The notes under the pieces are model-generated. The model searched no databases. It had not been told where the DNA came from and saw only the letters and a list, made by a program, of their open reading frames with translations. A stretch of DNA of 64,000 nt from Maledivibacter sp. Lineage in GTDB: Bacteria; Bacillota; Clostridia; Peptostreptococcales; Caminicellaceae. The position numbers and the translations under genes are program-made. The stretch is from NCBI GenBank assembly GCA_025210375.1, contig JAOASB010000025.1:38641-102640 (forward strand), read 5' to 3'. Below are positions 18,503-27,246 of this stretch, in pieces. The number at the start of each line of letters is the position of its first letter. Within the stretch, counting starts at the first letter, position 1.

Positions 18503-19207
18503 TCATTTTTTTTCTTTAAAAGTCACAATATGTAATCCTTCATCACATTTCCATTCAGCAAAAAAAACCTGATTTATATCATCTATACCATTATTCCTCA
18601 GCTCATTTTGAAGCCACTCTTCATCAAGTCCACAAGTCTTAAGATTATCCTCCATGATTTCTGTATCTAATATAAATGCTACGGGTAAATAAGCTGTTTT
18701 ATTAGGTAGATTCAACTCAGCCTTAGTTGGTGTATCATATTTAGGCTTTTTTAATATGCTTAATGACCCATTGGGTTCTAAGATGGCATATTGCACTTCT
18801 CTCACGGAAAATATATCCCTTCCCCTTAATAAACTCATAAGTTCATTTATATCTAGTCTTTCCTTCTTAAGTTCTTCAAAATCAATTTGACCATCTCTAA
18901 TTAAAATCGAGGGACTACCTTCAAAAAACTTTCTAGTTTTTCTAAATTTTTGAGTAACTATTTCGATCATATATATTAAAAATGTCCATAAAAATACGGC
19001 ATATAAAATCATAAATAGATTTATGTCTTTATCATAAATTGCATTACCTAATAATTCTCCTAATACCAGGGCAGAAATAAAATCAAAGGGTGTCACCTGG
19101 CTTATCTGAGTCTTTCCTAAAATCTTAGTGATTAATAAAAGAGCAAAGAAACCTAAGATTAATTCATGGGTCAAATTCCAAAAAAATGATAGCTCCAATA
19201 ATTTCAT
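18503..19207 (-). CDS. DUF421 (YetF-like) membrane protein, paralogue 2
   Basis: 234 residues with the same architecture as its neighbour: three membrane helices, then SQVTPFDFISALVLGELLGNAIYDKD, FEGSPSILIRDGQID, DINELMSLLRGRDIFSVREVQYAILEPNGSL and a closing WKCDEGLHIVTFKEKK. The two copies share most of these motifs and arose by tandem duplication, now separated only by element C1. The annotated ATG has AAAGG directly adjacent, so a TTG three codons in is a possible alternative start. Confidence 0.87.
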   Translation of the reverse strand: MKLLELSFFWNLTHELILGFFALLLITKILGKTQISQVTPFDFISALVLGELLGNAIYDKDINLFMILYAVFLWTFLIYMIEIVTQKFRKTRKFFEGSPSILIRDGQIDFEELKKERLDINELMSLLRGRDIFSVREVQYAILEPNGSLSILKKPKYDTPTKAELNLPNKTAYLPVAFILDTEIMEDNLKTCGLDEEWLQNELRNNGIDDINQVFFAEWKCDEGLHIVTFKEKK

Positions 19208-19236
19208 CCTTTCACTAAAAGAAATAATACATAGGG

Positions 19237-19260
19237 TGATTATGGGATTTGCTCACTTAA
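19237..19260 (-). repeat. Terminal remnant of hairpin element B
   Basis: TGATTATGGGATTTGCTCAC and the next four bases (TTAA) match the complement of the left end of the B copy at 20650 (TTAAGTGAGCAAATTGCATAATTA) with few differences. Only the end is present. It faces the full B copy across cblT-cblS. Confidence 0.5.
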
Positions 19261-19266
19261 TATATT

Positions 19267-19319
19267 ATTTCTAAATTTAGTAAGATATATAGCAAAAAAA
19301 TTAAATTGAATTTAGAAAT
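19267..19319 (+). promoter_or_regulatory. 5' UTR hairpin upstream of cblT
   Basis: A perfect 11-bp inverted repeat, ATTTCTAAATT at 19267 and AATTTAGAAAT at 19309, encloses an AT-rich 31-nt loop about 50 bp before the cblT start. It has no terminator-type U run and none of the conserved cobalamin-riboswitch core is seen. Its role is unknown. Confidence 0.4.
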
Positions 19320-19368
19320 GAAAAATACTATACTTATAGAGACAAATTCAAAACTAGGAGGATTAATA

Positions 19369-19866
19369 ATGAAAAACAACACAAAAAAACTGGTATTGAT
19401 GGCAATGTTTATAGCCCTTAGTTTTATTGGAGCCTATATCAAGATCCCTAGCCCAGTAGGAAGTATAGCTTTTGATTCTATGGCTGGATATCTAGCAGGG
19501 CTTGTTTTTGGTGGAGGTTTGGGTGGCGTAGTTGGATTCTTAGGTCATATTTTAACTTCTGCAAATACAGGTTTCCCACTTTCACTTCCAGTTCATTTAA
19601 TAGTAGCATTTATGATGTTTATATCCGTTTATTTGTATGGACTTACGTATGAAAAAATCAATGTATTTGTAGCAGCATTCCTTGGAATATTAGTAAACGG
19701 TGTTGTATCTCCACTTGCATTGCTTTTATTTCCTCAGTTTGGTTGGCCATTTTTCCTTGGTATAACTCCATTTTTATTAATAGCAAGTACTTTAAACGTA
19801 ATTCTTTCAATTGTAGTATATATACCACTGAAGAATAGATTAAAGGATCTCAAAAATGAGATATAG
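19369..19866 (+). CDS. cblT: ECF-type S component, probable alpha-ribazole transporter CblT
   Basis: 165 residues, about five or six membrane helices with the small-S-protein look (KLVLMAMFIALSFIGAYIKIPSPVGSIAFDSMAGYLAGLVFGG; the early Ala-rich helix is the usual S-component contact with the T subunit). No ECF ATPase genes are nearby, as expected for group II S components. The substrate is inferred from the overlapping downstream gene, an alpha-ribazole kinase-like protein. The ATG at 19369 has a perfect AGGAGG upstream; the longer frame from 19306 lacks this. Confidence 0.65.
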   Translation: MKNNTKKLVLMAMFIALSFIGAYIKIPSPVGSIAFDSMAGYLAGLVFGGGLGGVVGFLGHILTSANTGFPLSLPVHLIVAFMMFISVYLYGLTYEKINVFVAAFLGILVNGVVSPLALLLFPQFGWPFFLGITPFLLIASTLNVILSIVVYIPLKNRLKDLKNEI

Positions 19867-20578
19867 CCATAGAGATGTAGATTTTATAAAGCTGAATCAA
19901 GATCAGTATTTGACCATAGCATGTGATTCATGTGGTGCTATAGGCTTAAAAGAAAATGATATTGTAAGGGTTCCATATAGTATCACAGGAAAATATACTG
20001 CTAGGGTTTGTCTTATGGAAATTATATCTATAGGAGCTAAGCCCGTGGGTCTCACAGTAAATATATGTAACGAACCTACACCAACCGGTAATGAAATCAT
20101 AGGGGGCATTGAAGATGAGCTGTCGGAGGCGGGTCTTGATATCCCCCTTACAATAAGCACTGAAAAGAATATGCCAACTACCATGACAGCCCTTGGTATA
20201 ACAGCTATTGGACTTATAAATAAAAATGATATTTTACTCAAAGACATATCAAGGGGAGATTATGTCTATTCCATAGGGATTCCCAGCATTGGAAATGAAG
20301 TTTTAGAAAATCAGGAATTAATATGTAATATAAAAATCCTAAATAATATTTTAGCTGAAAAGGGTATAAAAGAGGTTATCCCAGTCGGCTCAGCTGGAAT
20401 AATGGGAGAGATCGATAAACTTTGTAGACAATACTGTGTAGAAATTCAACCTTTAAATGATTTACACATAGATATTTACAAGTCTGCAGGCCCATGTACT
20501 GTCATAATAATTATAAGTAAAAATAAATTAAATGATGCTTTTGAGGCCCCTATTAATCTGATAGGAAGGATACTTTAG
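19856..20578 (+). CDS. cblS: Probable alpha-ribazole kinase CblS (PurM/AIR synthase-related fold)
   Basis: 240 residues. The sequence has the PurM-type ATP-binding style (ACDSCGAIG, ISIGAKPVGLTVNICNEPTP, IIGGIEDELSEAGL) seen in the CblS family, which phosphorylates alpha-ribazole so that it can enter the lower-ligand step of cobalamin assembly. Its ATG lies 11 bp inside cblT, indicating coupled translation and a shared pathway. Together the pair would salvage exogenous alpha-ribazole in a cell lacking the CobT route. Assignment rests on family resemblance and pairing with an S component; a different small-molecule kinase role is possible. Confidence 0.7.
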   Translation: MRYSHRDVDFIKLNQDQYLTIACDSCGAIGLKENDIVRVPYSITGKYTARVCLMEIISIGAKPVGLTVNICNEPTPTGNEIIGGIEDELSEAGLDIPLTISTEKNMPTTMTALGITAIGLINKNDILLKDISRGDYVYSIGIPSIGNEVLENQELICNIKILNNILAEKGIKEVIPVGSAGIMGEIDKLCRQYCVEIQPLNDLHIDIYKSAGPCTVIIIISKNKLNDAFEAPINLIGRIL

Positions 20579-20649
20579 GATACTTCCAAGGGCAATATGA
20601 AATCCTTCTTTATTTTACATTTGAATTCTTACATTTTTATTACATTAAC

Positions 20650-20778
20650 TTAAGTGAGCAAATTGCATAATTACCTTCTGCAAAAACTATCTACTATATA
20701 TAGTTAAAAAACCTTAAGAACTATAACATATATATTATGCAATTCTGCCAAGTAAGAGTTATGAAATTTCCTCAAGTA
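20650..20778. repeat. Hairpin element B, copy 1
   Basis: The left end TTAAGTGAGCAAATTGCATA and right end GTTATGAAATTTCCTCAAGT are imperfect inverted repeats. The centre has a CTACTATATATAG palindrome followed by CATATATATTATGCAA, as in copies at 32033 and 46093. It lies just downstream of cblS. Confidence 0.8.
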
Positions 20779-20829
20779 AAAAGGTATTAATTTGGCTTGA
20801 TAGAATATATTATACATACAAATATATTT

Positions 20830-20990
20830 AACCCAAATTATTCATAGAAAATTCAAGATTTTACTTCTTGTTTCTAGAATATTCATTAAGTTCTGTATGC
20901 ACCGTTGGACTATGGGATCAGACCCCATAAAAGCCTTAGAAATCAAAATCCCCATAAATTTTTTGAGACTTTCCATGAATGATACGGGTT
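20830..20990 (+). repeat. Inverted-repeat element C, copy 2
   Basis: 161 bp bounded by AACCCAAATTATTCATAGAA and the near-complement TTCCATGAATGATACGGGTT. It aligns with C1 read on the opposite strand. Its right end stops 5 bp before the AGGAGG of the gene at 21007, the same relation that C1 has to its downstream gene. The rest of the 20579-21006 gap holds only this and B copy 1. Confidence 0.8.
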
Positions 20991-21006
20991 ATATTAGGAG
21001 GTAACC

Positions 21007-21879
21007 ATGTACGATTCTTTTTGGAATTATTTTAAAAAAAGCTTCAAGCTCATTTTTCAAAAACCTATACTATTTGTTCCAACACTAATAAGCCTTGCAC
21101 TCTCCATAGTGTTTACCCTAGGCATTATAGCAAGCATTGGAGTACCGGACTCAATAGTTTCCTTAAATATTGGTATGATATCGTTAATCCTTTTAGGTGT
21201 ACTCATAATGATTGTGCTTGAATTATTTATTTCTGCTGGTAATTTTAATATGATAAAACAAGCAGTTGATATTAATGAAGTAAGTATGGATGATTTCTGG
21301 GTAGGAGCTAAAAAATATACTGGAAGAATATTTTTAGGAGGGCTTATATTTTCTGGTATATTACTTCTAGTACTTCTTATAATTGTTGTACCGGTCATAT
21401 TGACTAAAAGCTCTGGTTTAACTATCACATTACTCATATTGTTTAGTATTCCTGTAATTATATTTATCCTATTTATAAGTCTTTGGGAAACAATCTTAGT
21501 TTACGAAGACTGTAATATTATTAAATCCTTTAAGCTAAGCTTCTCCTTTGTAAAAAAACATTTTGGTCTTGTTTTTGTAATAAACCTATTACAAGCCATA
21601 TTCACGAATGATAAAAATTCTCATAAAAATGGTGATAATGGCGCTTCAATTAATCTACCCTTCCATAGTAAACATGGAGGAAAAACTTATAATCTACATG
21701 TTTTTGGAAAGTACATACCATTTTCCATTGGAACAATTGGAGTTATTTCTATACTTATCACTATTATAAAAGCGTTCTTGTCCCTTTATTTTGAAGTAAT
21801 ATTCTTTGTAATATATCATGATCGAAGGAAAAGTATATTTAATGATGGTAATGGATTTAATGATTTAGAAGCTGATTAA
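21007..21879 (+). CDS. Hypothetical multi-spanning membrane protein
   Basis: 290 residues with about six membrane helices. Not confidently assigned. The opening SFWNYFKKSFKLIFQKPILFVPTLISL and the internal WETILVYEDCNIIKSFKLSFSFVKKHF resemble the membrane-domain proteins related to glycerophosphodiester phosphodiesterase membrane regions, in which the amphipathic SF..vk.nf segments recur. A hydrophilic insert (NDKNSHKNGDNGASIN) sits before the last two helices. ATG with a strong AGGAGG; element C2 ends just upstream. Single gene with its own terminator. Confidence 0.6.
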   Translation: MYDSFWNYFKKSFKLIFQKPILFVPTLISLALSIVFTLGIIASIGVPDSIVSLNIGMISLILLGVLIMIVLELFISAGNFNMIKQAVDINEVSMDDFWVGAKKYTGRIFLGGLIFSGILLLVLLIIVVPVILTKSSGLTITLLILFSIPVIIFILFISLWETILVYEDCNIIKSFKLSFSFVKKHFGLVFVINLLQAIFTNDKNSHKNGDNGASINLPFHSKHGGKTYNLHVFGKYIPFSIGTIGVISILITIIKAFLSLYFEVIFFVIYHDRRKSIFNDGNGFNDLEAD

Positions 21880-21886
21880 AATGATG

Positions 21887-21935
21887 AATAAGTTTTGAGC
21901 TACTAAAATAGCGGCTCAAAACTTATTTATTTTAC
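21887..21935. terminator. Bidirectional intrinsic terminator
   Basis: A perfect 14-bp stem, AATAAGTTTTGAGC with GCTCAAAACTTATT, lies between the plus-strand gene ending at 21879 and the minus-strand gene ending at 21961. It is flanked by A- and T-rich tracts suited to both directions. Confidence 0.85.
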
Positions 21936-21960
21936 GTATTTCAATTTTATTTCTTTTTAC

Positions 21961-23130
21961 TCAAACTTTAACCAACTTCACACCTATCATAAAGAAGACC
22001 ATACCCATTCCAAGTAATATCACAGATGGCATAATAGCAGCTTCAAAACCATATCCTGCCACTGCTATTTTCTCCATACCTTCAACTGCCCACTTTTGAG
22101 GAACAAAATTTGCAATGGTTAGTAATACCTTTGAGTTTATTATATCTAGGGGCCACATACATCCACCTAGCATTGCAGTACTAGTAAGAACTACTGGAGT
22201 AATAGCTGATAGCTGAGAATATGTCTTTACAATCCCTGAGAGCAATAGCCCTAAGGCGGTTATGGTGAATACAAAGGTTCCTGCTATCATGATAATTCCT
22301 AATATACTCGAACCCCAATCTATATTAAATAAATATTTACCTCCAAGTATTAATACGCTAAGCTGGATAACTCCTATTATATAGGCCGCCACCATACTCC
22401 CACCTAATAATGAAAACTTTGATATGGGAGAAATCAACATCCTCTGCCATATATTATATTGTCTATCATTAAGTATAGTCCCTATGCTAAATACCGCTGT
22501 ATAAGTAGAGAAAAATATAGCAAAGCCTATCATCATATGCTTTAGATGATTATAGCTCCTAGTACCTTCCACATTGATCATTTGTTTTTTTACATCTACG
22601 GGCTTTTTATATTTCCAACTTTCTTTGGCCTTTGAATAAATCCTAGAGACCATTTCTTCCCTATGGATATTTTTTGAACTGCTAATATAATTCGCTGTAA
22701 CCTCAGATATTTTGATGTTTGTTATCATCTTATTTGAAATATTTGACATTATATTTTCTAATGTAAAGATGTAGCGATCTTCCTTTATCTTTAAAATCTC
22801 AATACCCGGTGCATTACCCATATCTATGTTTTTACTAAAATCACTATTTAAAATGAACGCCGTTAAAGCTTCGCCCTCGTCTACAAGCTTTATAGCCGTG
22901 TTATAGTCACTCATTTCATATTGGAAGGTGGAGTTTGTTTTTAATTCATCTATAAATAGTTGTGAGTATTTACCTTGATCTTCATTGATTACTAAAACCC
23001 TTGGCTTATAGCTATCAACATCAGAAGCTCCAAAAATTGCTGTTAGACCTAATGCCATAGCAGTTAGCAGTAATATAGGTAAATAATCATCCCTAAGCCT
23101 TAAAAATCTTAGCTTAATTATACTAAACAT
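21961..23130 (-). CDS. ABC-2 type transporter permease (second of pair)
   Basis: 389 residues. One N-terminal helix, a large external domain (residues 45 to about 200) and five C-terminal helices, the ABC-2 layout; the SILSIGTILNDRQYNIWQRMLISPIS-type coupling helix and the QLSAITPVVLTSTAMLGGCMWP segment are characteristic. The ATG at 23130 lies 8 bp inside the upstream permease gene with GGAG upstream; an ATG four codons earlier abuts that ribosome site. Last gene of the operon starting with the ATPase or earlier. Confidence 0.88.
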   Translation of the reverse strand: MFSIIKLRFLRLRDDYLPILLLTAMALGLTAIFGASDVDSYKPRVLVINEDQGKYSQLFIDELKTNSTFQYEMSDYNTAIKLVDEGEALTAFILNSDFSKNIDMGNAPGIEILKIKEDRYIFTLENIMSNISNKMITNIKISEVTANYISSSKNIHREEMVSRIYSKAKESWKYKKPVDVKKQMINVEGTRSYNHLKHMMIGFAIFFSTYTAVFSIGTILNDRQYNIWQRMLISPISKFSLLGGSMVAAYIIGVIQLSVLILGGKYLFNIDWGSSILGIIMIAGTFVFTITALGLLLSGIVKTYSQLSAITPVVLTSTAMLGGCMWPLDIINSKVLLTIANFVPQKWAVEGMEKIAVAGYGFEAAIMPSVILLGMGMVFFMIGVKLVKV

Positions 23131-24478
23131 ATTTTGCTCCATCCTTCCATTTCAAAATATATACTGCCATAGAATTAAACACTATTCCTAATCCTAAAAG
23201 AACCAACAAATATATCTTTACTTCTCCTATACCATATCCCATCATTGACTTTAAATAGGACTTTAACGCAATACCATTTATTGATAGAATACTTAGTTTT
23301 TGCATGAATTTGGGTAGCATTTCAAAGGGTACAAAGCTTCCTCCAATCAAGGCCATTACCTGAATTACTATATTATCGAAAACCATGGACATTTTATAGT
23401 TTCCAGCTTTAAGGGTAGCGGCAGCAATCATTGTTCCAAGTCCTGCTACAGCAAACATAGTACATAGACTTATTATGACTACTAACCCTAAATTACCCCA
23501 GTTTACTTTAAAAAGAAGACTTGAATAAAATATCATAATAGTCATTTGTAGTAGGGAGAAAATAAATACCATAAAAAATTTTCCCGCTGCAATCTTCCAC
23601 TTTGAAGTGCCAGCAATAATCATTCTTTGATAAGTTATATTGTCCTTTTCCTCTAACAATGTTCTACTTCCATATCCAGCTGCAAATAGCATGAACATAG
23701 TTGCCATAGCTGCTGCATAATAATCAAAGCTTGAAATTGACTTTTTACCCTCAAGCTGTATATAACCAATATTTGCTCCTATATCTTCTATACTTTTTTC
23801 TATTTCCTTAACTATAATTCCCATATCTTCAAATACAGTTTTTTCTATGCCTTCCTCAAGTGCAGTTTCCAAGAAAACATTTTTACCAATTATTATTGAA
23901 GATATTTTATCAGTAAATCCAGACATAACTCCTTCAACCACTTGTAGTCCCATAGCATATTCCGGGTTTCCAATCACATTAATACTAACTTTATTCCTAA
24001 AAGGAGTAATGAAGTTAATAGTCATATCATAGACAAAATTTTCAGGTAGAATAACTACCCCTGCTATTTTTTTATTCTTTAATAGCTTCATTGCCGTTTC
24101 TTCATCTTCAACTCTATAGTCAATTATTTTTTTGAGTTTATTGTTGCCTAGAAATTTATCAAAAAATAATTCCTCAATATTTAATTCCTTAGCCGCCTTA
24201 ATAAGATCATTACTTTCATTGTAATTTAAATTTTCACCAATTAGACCATTGGTCAAGCTATTGTTAATATTATCTATATCTTTATCCATATCATATTTTT
24301 TAACTATAGCTAAATGAAATTTTGAGATATTCCCTTCATTCATATCCATAAATGAACCACCTAATGCGAAGCTCAATATGGTAGAAAGAATTATTGGCAT
24401 AAATATCATAATGGCCAAAGCCTTTCTATCGCTAAGGATTATTTTCAAGTCCTTCCTTAACATATCCATTATCCTCAT
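23123..24478 (-). CDS. ABC-2 type transporter permease (first of pair)
   Basis: 451 residues. N-terminal helix IMIFMPIILSTILSFALGGSF, a long extracytoplasmic region to about residue 260, then five helices including RTLLEEKDNITYQRMIIAGTSKWKIAAGKF (cytoplasmic coupling segment) and IVIQVMALIGGSFVPFEMLP. It forms a heterodimer with the following gene, with which it overlaps by 8 bp. ATG with AGGGGGAA upstream; 13 bp after the ATPase gene. Confidence 0.88.
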   Translation of the reverse strand: MRIMDMLRKDLKIILSDRKALAIMIFMPIILSTILSFALGGSFMDMNEGNISKFHLAIVKKYDMDKDIDNINNSLTNGLIGENLNYNESNDLIKAAKELNIEELFFDKFLGNNKLKKIIDYRVEDEETAMKLLKNKKIAGVVILPENFVYDMTINFITPFRNKVSINVIGNPEYAMGLQVVEGVMSGFTDKISSIIIGKNVFLETALEEGIEKTVFEDMGIIVKEIEKSIEDIGANIGYIQLEGKKSISSFDYYAAAMATMFMLFAAGYGSRTLLEEKDNITYQRMIIAGTSKWKIAAGKFFMVFIFSLLQMTIMIFYSSLLFKVNWGNLGLVVIISLCTMFAVAGLGTMIAAATLKAGNYKMSMVFDNIVIQVMALIGGSFVPFEMLPKFMQKLSILSINGIALKSYLKSMMGYGIGEVKIYLLVLLGLGIVFNSMAVYILKWKDGAKYV

Positions 24479-24491
24479 ATATATCTTCCCC

Positions 24492-25427
24492 CTAATCCCT
24501 AAGCGCTCTACCAGTTAGGTGTAAAAACACTTCTTCAAGGTTAGGTTTTTTGACATCTATTGAAAGTATATTGCTATGGGTTTCACTAACCTTATTAATA
24601 ATATCCTTAAAAACGTCATGTCCATTATGGATCGTAATTTCTATCTCATTATCTATTGATTCAACCTTATCAATATAGTCTATATCCTTTATATTTCTGA
24701 TAAGATTATCTGTTATCTTATCAAATCTTAAGTTAATTCTTTTATCACCCTTTATAATATCTATAAGCTCATCCTTAGTTCCACATTCAATGATCTTACC
24801 CTTATCCATGATACTTATCCTGCTGCATAAATACTCTACCTCATCCATGTAATGGCTGGTATAAATAATAGTCATTCCTTCTTTATTAAGCTCAAGAACA
24901 GTATCTAGTATATGATTTCTTGACTGTGGATCTATTCCAACTGTAGGCTCATCCATTATAAGCAGCTCAGGCCCATGTAAAAGAGCAGCACCTATATTTA
25001 TTCTCCTCTTCATACCCCCAGAATACTTTTCAACCTTATCCTTGAGCCTATCCTTTATACCTATAATTTCAGCTACTTCTTCAATCCTTTTTTTCAGCCC
25101 TTTCCCCTTTAGACCATATACATTTCCAAAAAATCTTAGATTTTCATAGCCCGTTAAGGTTGGATACAAGGCTATTTCTTGAGGCACAACTCCAAGACTT
25201 TTTTGCAAAGGCTTATGATCCTCTAGTATACTCTTTCCCTTATATACTATATCTCCGTTGCTTGGCTCCATAAGAGTAGATATCATCGATATAGTTGTAG
25301 ATTTTCCAGCACCATTTGGGCCTAGAAGCCCAAACACATCACCCTTATTAACTTCAAAGCTTATTCCATCCACTGCCTTTGTATTTTTGAAATTCTTCTG
25401 TAAATCAATAACCTTAAGCAAAGCCAT
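24492..25427 (-). CDS. ABC transporter ATP-binding protein (exporter, CcmA/DrrA class)
   Basis: 311 residues. Walker A LLGPNGAGKSTT, Q-loop LGVVPQEIALY, signature YSGGMKRRINIGAALLHGPELLIMDEPTVGIDPQSR, and H-loop YTSHYMDE are all intact. The C-terminal 80 residues form the small accessory domain common in DrrA-type drug/lantibiotic exporters. The third-codon ATG at 25427 is preferred because AGGAGG overlaps the upstream ATG. It sits between a lipoprotein and the two permeases in one operon controlled, by position, by the two-component system upstream. Confidence 0.93.
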   Translation of the reverse strand: MALLKVIDLQKNFKNTKAVDGISFEVNKGDVFGLLGPNGAGKSTTISMISTLMEPSNGDIVYKGKSILEDHKPLQKSLGVVPQEIALYPTLTGYENLRFFGNVYGLKGKGLKKRIEEVAEIIGIKDRLKDKVEKYSGGMKRRINIGAALLHGPELLIMDEPTVGIDPQSRNHILDTVLELNKEGMTIIYTSHYMDEVEYLCSRISIMDKGKIIECGTKDELIDIIKGDKRINLRFDKITDNLIRNIKDIDYIDKVESIDNEIEITIHNGHDVFKDIINKVSETHSNILSIDVKKPNLEEVFLHLTGRALRD

Positions 25428-25438
25428 AGCCATACCTC

Positions 25439-26437
25439 CTATTCATTCTTATCAAAAATATTTTCAAACATAAATGGTATACCTTGTTCTATTTCCTCTG
25501 GATCAAGGGTGTTTTCCTTTGTAAACTCTGGAAATTCAAATTTTTGCTCGCTTTCAATATCCCATCGATTAATTTCAAGCCCATACTTAAACCCATTTAT
25601 ATTATAAAAATCACTTCCTATAAATTTTAAATCAAACTTTATTTCTTCCTTTACTATATATCCGTCTATATCTATATAAGCTACATATGATAGATTATCA
25701 ATTTTACTTTTCTTTAATCCTTCTTTAAAATCATTTAATAGCTTAGATACATCAGATATTTTATGCTTTTTGCGACCCTTGTTTATATATTCTTCTATAG
25801 TTTCCTTAAGAAGCTCGTCCTTCAGTAAAATATCGGTAGATTCACTTAAAAGGTTTTTAAACTGTTCTCCCGTTAGATTCACAGTATACTTTCTAACCTT
25901 TACCTCTCCATTAGGAGTAGTCATAAAGCTATCTTTGCTTACAAAAACATCATCACTTTTTATAGTAGTAAGCCACTTGTTCCTAATATCCTCAATAGTT
26001 TTCTTAGAGATATATTCATTTTTCCCATCTACATCCTTTGAATAATTATCTGTAAATTCTTCACTTAGCACTAAATACTTTCCTATTATGGGCATTCGAA
26101 TAAATCTCTTCTCTCCATCATCATAAAAGGTTGTATCAAAGCCTATGCCCCCAAAATTATAATAGTTTCTTGCTATGGTTTTATCGGCTTCATTATCATA
26201 GATTAGATTTAATTGTGATTCAAAGCTTTTAAAATAGTTTATATCCTTTATTTCTTCACTGGATAACCCTTCGGTATCAAAGTCCATATTCATTTTCATA
26301 TCCATTGACTGCTGGCCCTTTTCGATCTCCCTCGTCTTTTTAATAGACTGTATATAATCTTCAAAATCATTCCTTTGACAGCCTATTAACGACACTATTA
26401 ATATACTCACCGATATTATTAACAATATTCTTTTCAA
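25439..26437 (-). CDS. Lipoprotein, related to the one at 28631
   Basis: 332 residues. Type II signal with lipobox LIGC (MKRILLIISVSILIVSLIGC), then a mostly polar extracytoplasmic region. The stretch EKGQQSMDMKMNMDFDTEGLSSEEI parallels MESSTELKMSMDLIGASEEEL in the lipoprotein at 28631-29905, so the two are diverged paralogues; this alternating-Met style recalls DUF6612-like lipoproteins. Start codon is TTG with GGAGGAA upstream. It lies between the response regulator and the ABC genes and may be a sensor or accessory for the exporter. Confidence 0.75.
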   Translation of the reverse strand: MKRILLIISVSILIVSLIGCQRNDFEDYIQSIKKTREIEKGQQSMDMKMNMDFDTEGLSSEEIKDINYFKSFESQLNLIYDNEADKTIARNYYNFGGIGFDTTFYDDGEKRFIRMPIIGKYLVLSEEFTDNYSKDVDGKNEYISKKTIEDIRNKWLTTIKSDDVFVSKDSFMTTPNGEVKVRKYTVNLTGEQFKNLLSESTDILLKDELLKETIEEYINKGRKKHKISDVSKLLNDFKEGLKKSKIDNLSYVAYIDIDGYIVKEEIKFDLKFIGSDFYNINGFKYGLEINRWDIESEQKFEFPEFTKENTLDPEEIEQGIPFMFENIFDKNE

Positions 26438-26490
26438 TCTAATTCCTCCATCCTCTTCATTCTTTGTCCTAATTATATTGTATAAAAAAA

Positions 26491-26519
26491 GAGATACTTA
26501 TTCTTGTATCCCTTTTCAC
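26491..26519 (-). terminator. Possible terminator or attenuator after response regulator gene
   Basis: GATAC and GTATC with flanking AAAGA/CCCTTTT form a short hairpin between the response regulator stop and the lipoprotein start, with an A-rich (minus-strand T-rich) side. It is weak and could only lower downstream expression. Confidence 0.35.
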
Positions 26520-26574
26520 CTATTTCTTTATAAACCCATGACTTTTTGCACATGTTTTTTATATTATATATTCT

Positions 26575-27222
26575 TTATAGATCATTTCTTACTGCAAATA
26601 TAGCAAGCTGTGTTCTATCTCTTAATTCAAGCTTATTTAATATTTTAGTTATATGGTTCTTAACTGTTCCTTCACTAAGATATAAGTCCTTTGATATTTC
26701 CTTATTATTCTTTCCTTCTCCAACTAATCTACATATATCCTTTTCCCTAGGCGTTAAAATTTCTGCTCTACTGTCCTTCGTTCTAATTCCATTGCCCTTT
26801 GCCATCTCAGAAAATTTGCTTATAACCTTTGATGCTACCTCTGGTTGTATTAAGGCTCCTCCATTGTACACTGTTCTAACGGCATTAGCTATCTCCCTAG
26901 GAGTTGCATCCTTTAATATATATCCCGATGCTCCATTCTTAAGCGCTTCATATATATATTCATCATCATTGAAGGTTGTAAGTACTATGACCTTAACATC
27001 TGGAAAATCTTGTTTTATGAGCCCTGTGGCTTTAGCTCCATTCATCTCGGGCATTTTGATATCCATAAGGACTATGTTGGGTTTATTCCATTTACAAAGC
27101 TCGTATGCTCTCTTCCCATTATTTGCAATCCCACAGATATTTATATCATCTTCCTTCCCCAATATCATTTTAAGCCCTTCTGTTAATATTTCTTGATCAT
27201 CTACAAGAAGTACATTTATCAT
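26575..27222 (-). CDS. NarL/LuxR-type response regulator
   Basis: 215 residues. The receiver domain carries LLVDD, phosphoacceptor Asp in NIVLMDIKMPEMNG, VLTTF and YILKDATP; the C-terminal LuxR helix-turn-helix reads LTPREKDICRLVGEGKNNKEIS and GTVKNHITKILNKLELRDRTQLA. It shares architecture with the regulator at 12179 but belongs to a different system. It lies 24 bp after its kinase, ATG with GGGAGTGAGG upstream. Probable activator of the downstream lipoprotein/ABC exporter genes. Confidence 0.95.
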   Translation of the reverse strand: MINVLLVDDQEILTEGLKMILGKEDDINICGIANNGKRAYELCKWNKPNIVLMDIKMPEMNGAKATGLIKQDFPDVKVIVLTTFNDDEYIYEALKNGASGYILKDATPREIANAVRTVYNGGALIQPEVASKVISKFSEMAKGNGIRTKDSRAEILTPREKDICRLVGEGKNNKEISKDLYLSEGTVKNHITKILNKLELRDRTQLAIFAVRNDL

Positions 27223-27246
27223 TTCCTCACTCCCAACACCTAGCTT

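Noticed and set aside
19208..19368. Cobalamin riboswitch upstream of cblT
   Set aside because: The 160-bp region is too short and AT-rich and lacks the conserved core; only a simple hairpin is present.
26546..27196. 216-codon plus-strand frame
   Set aside because: It is the antisense shadow of the response regulator gene at 26575, whose motifs are unambiguous.
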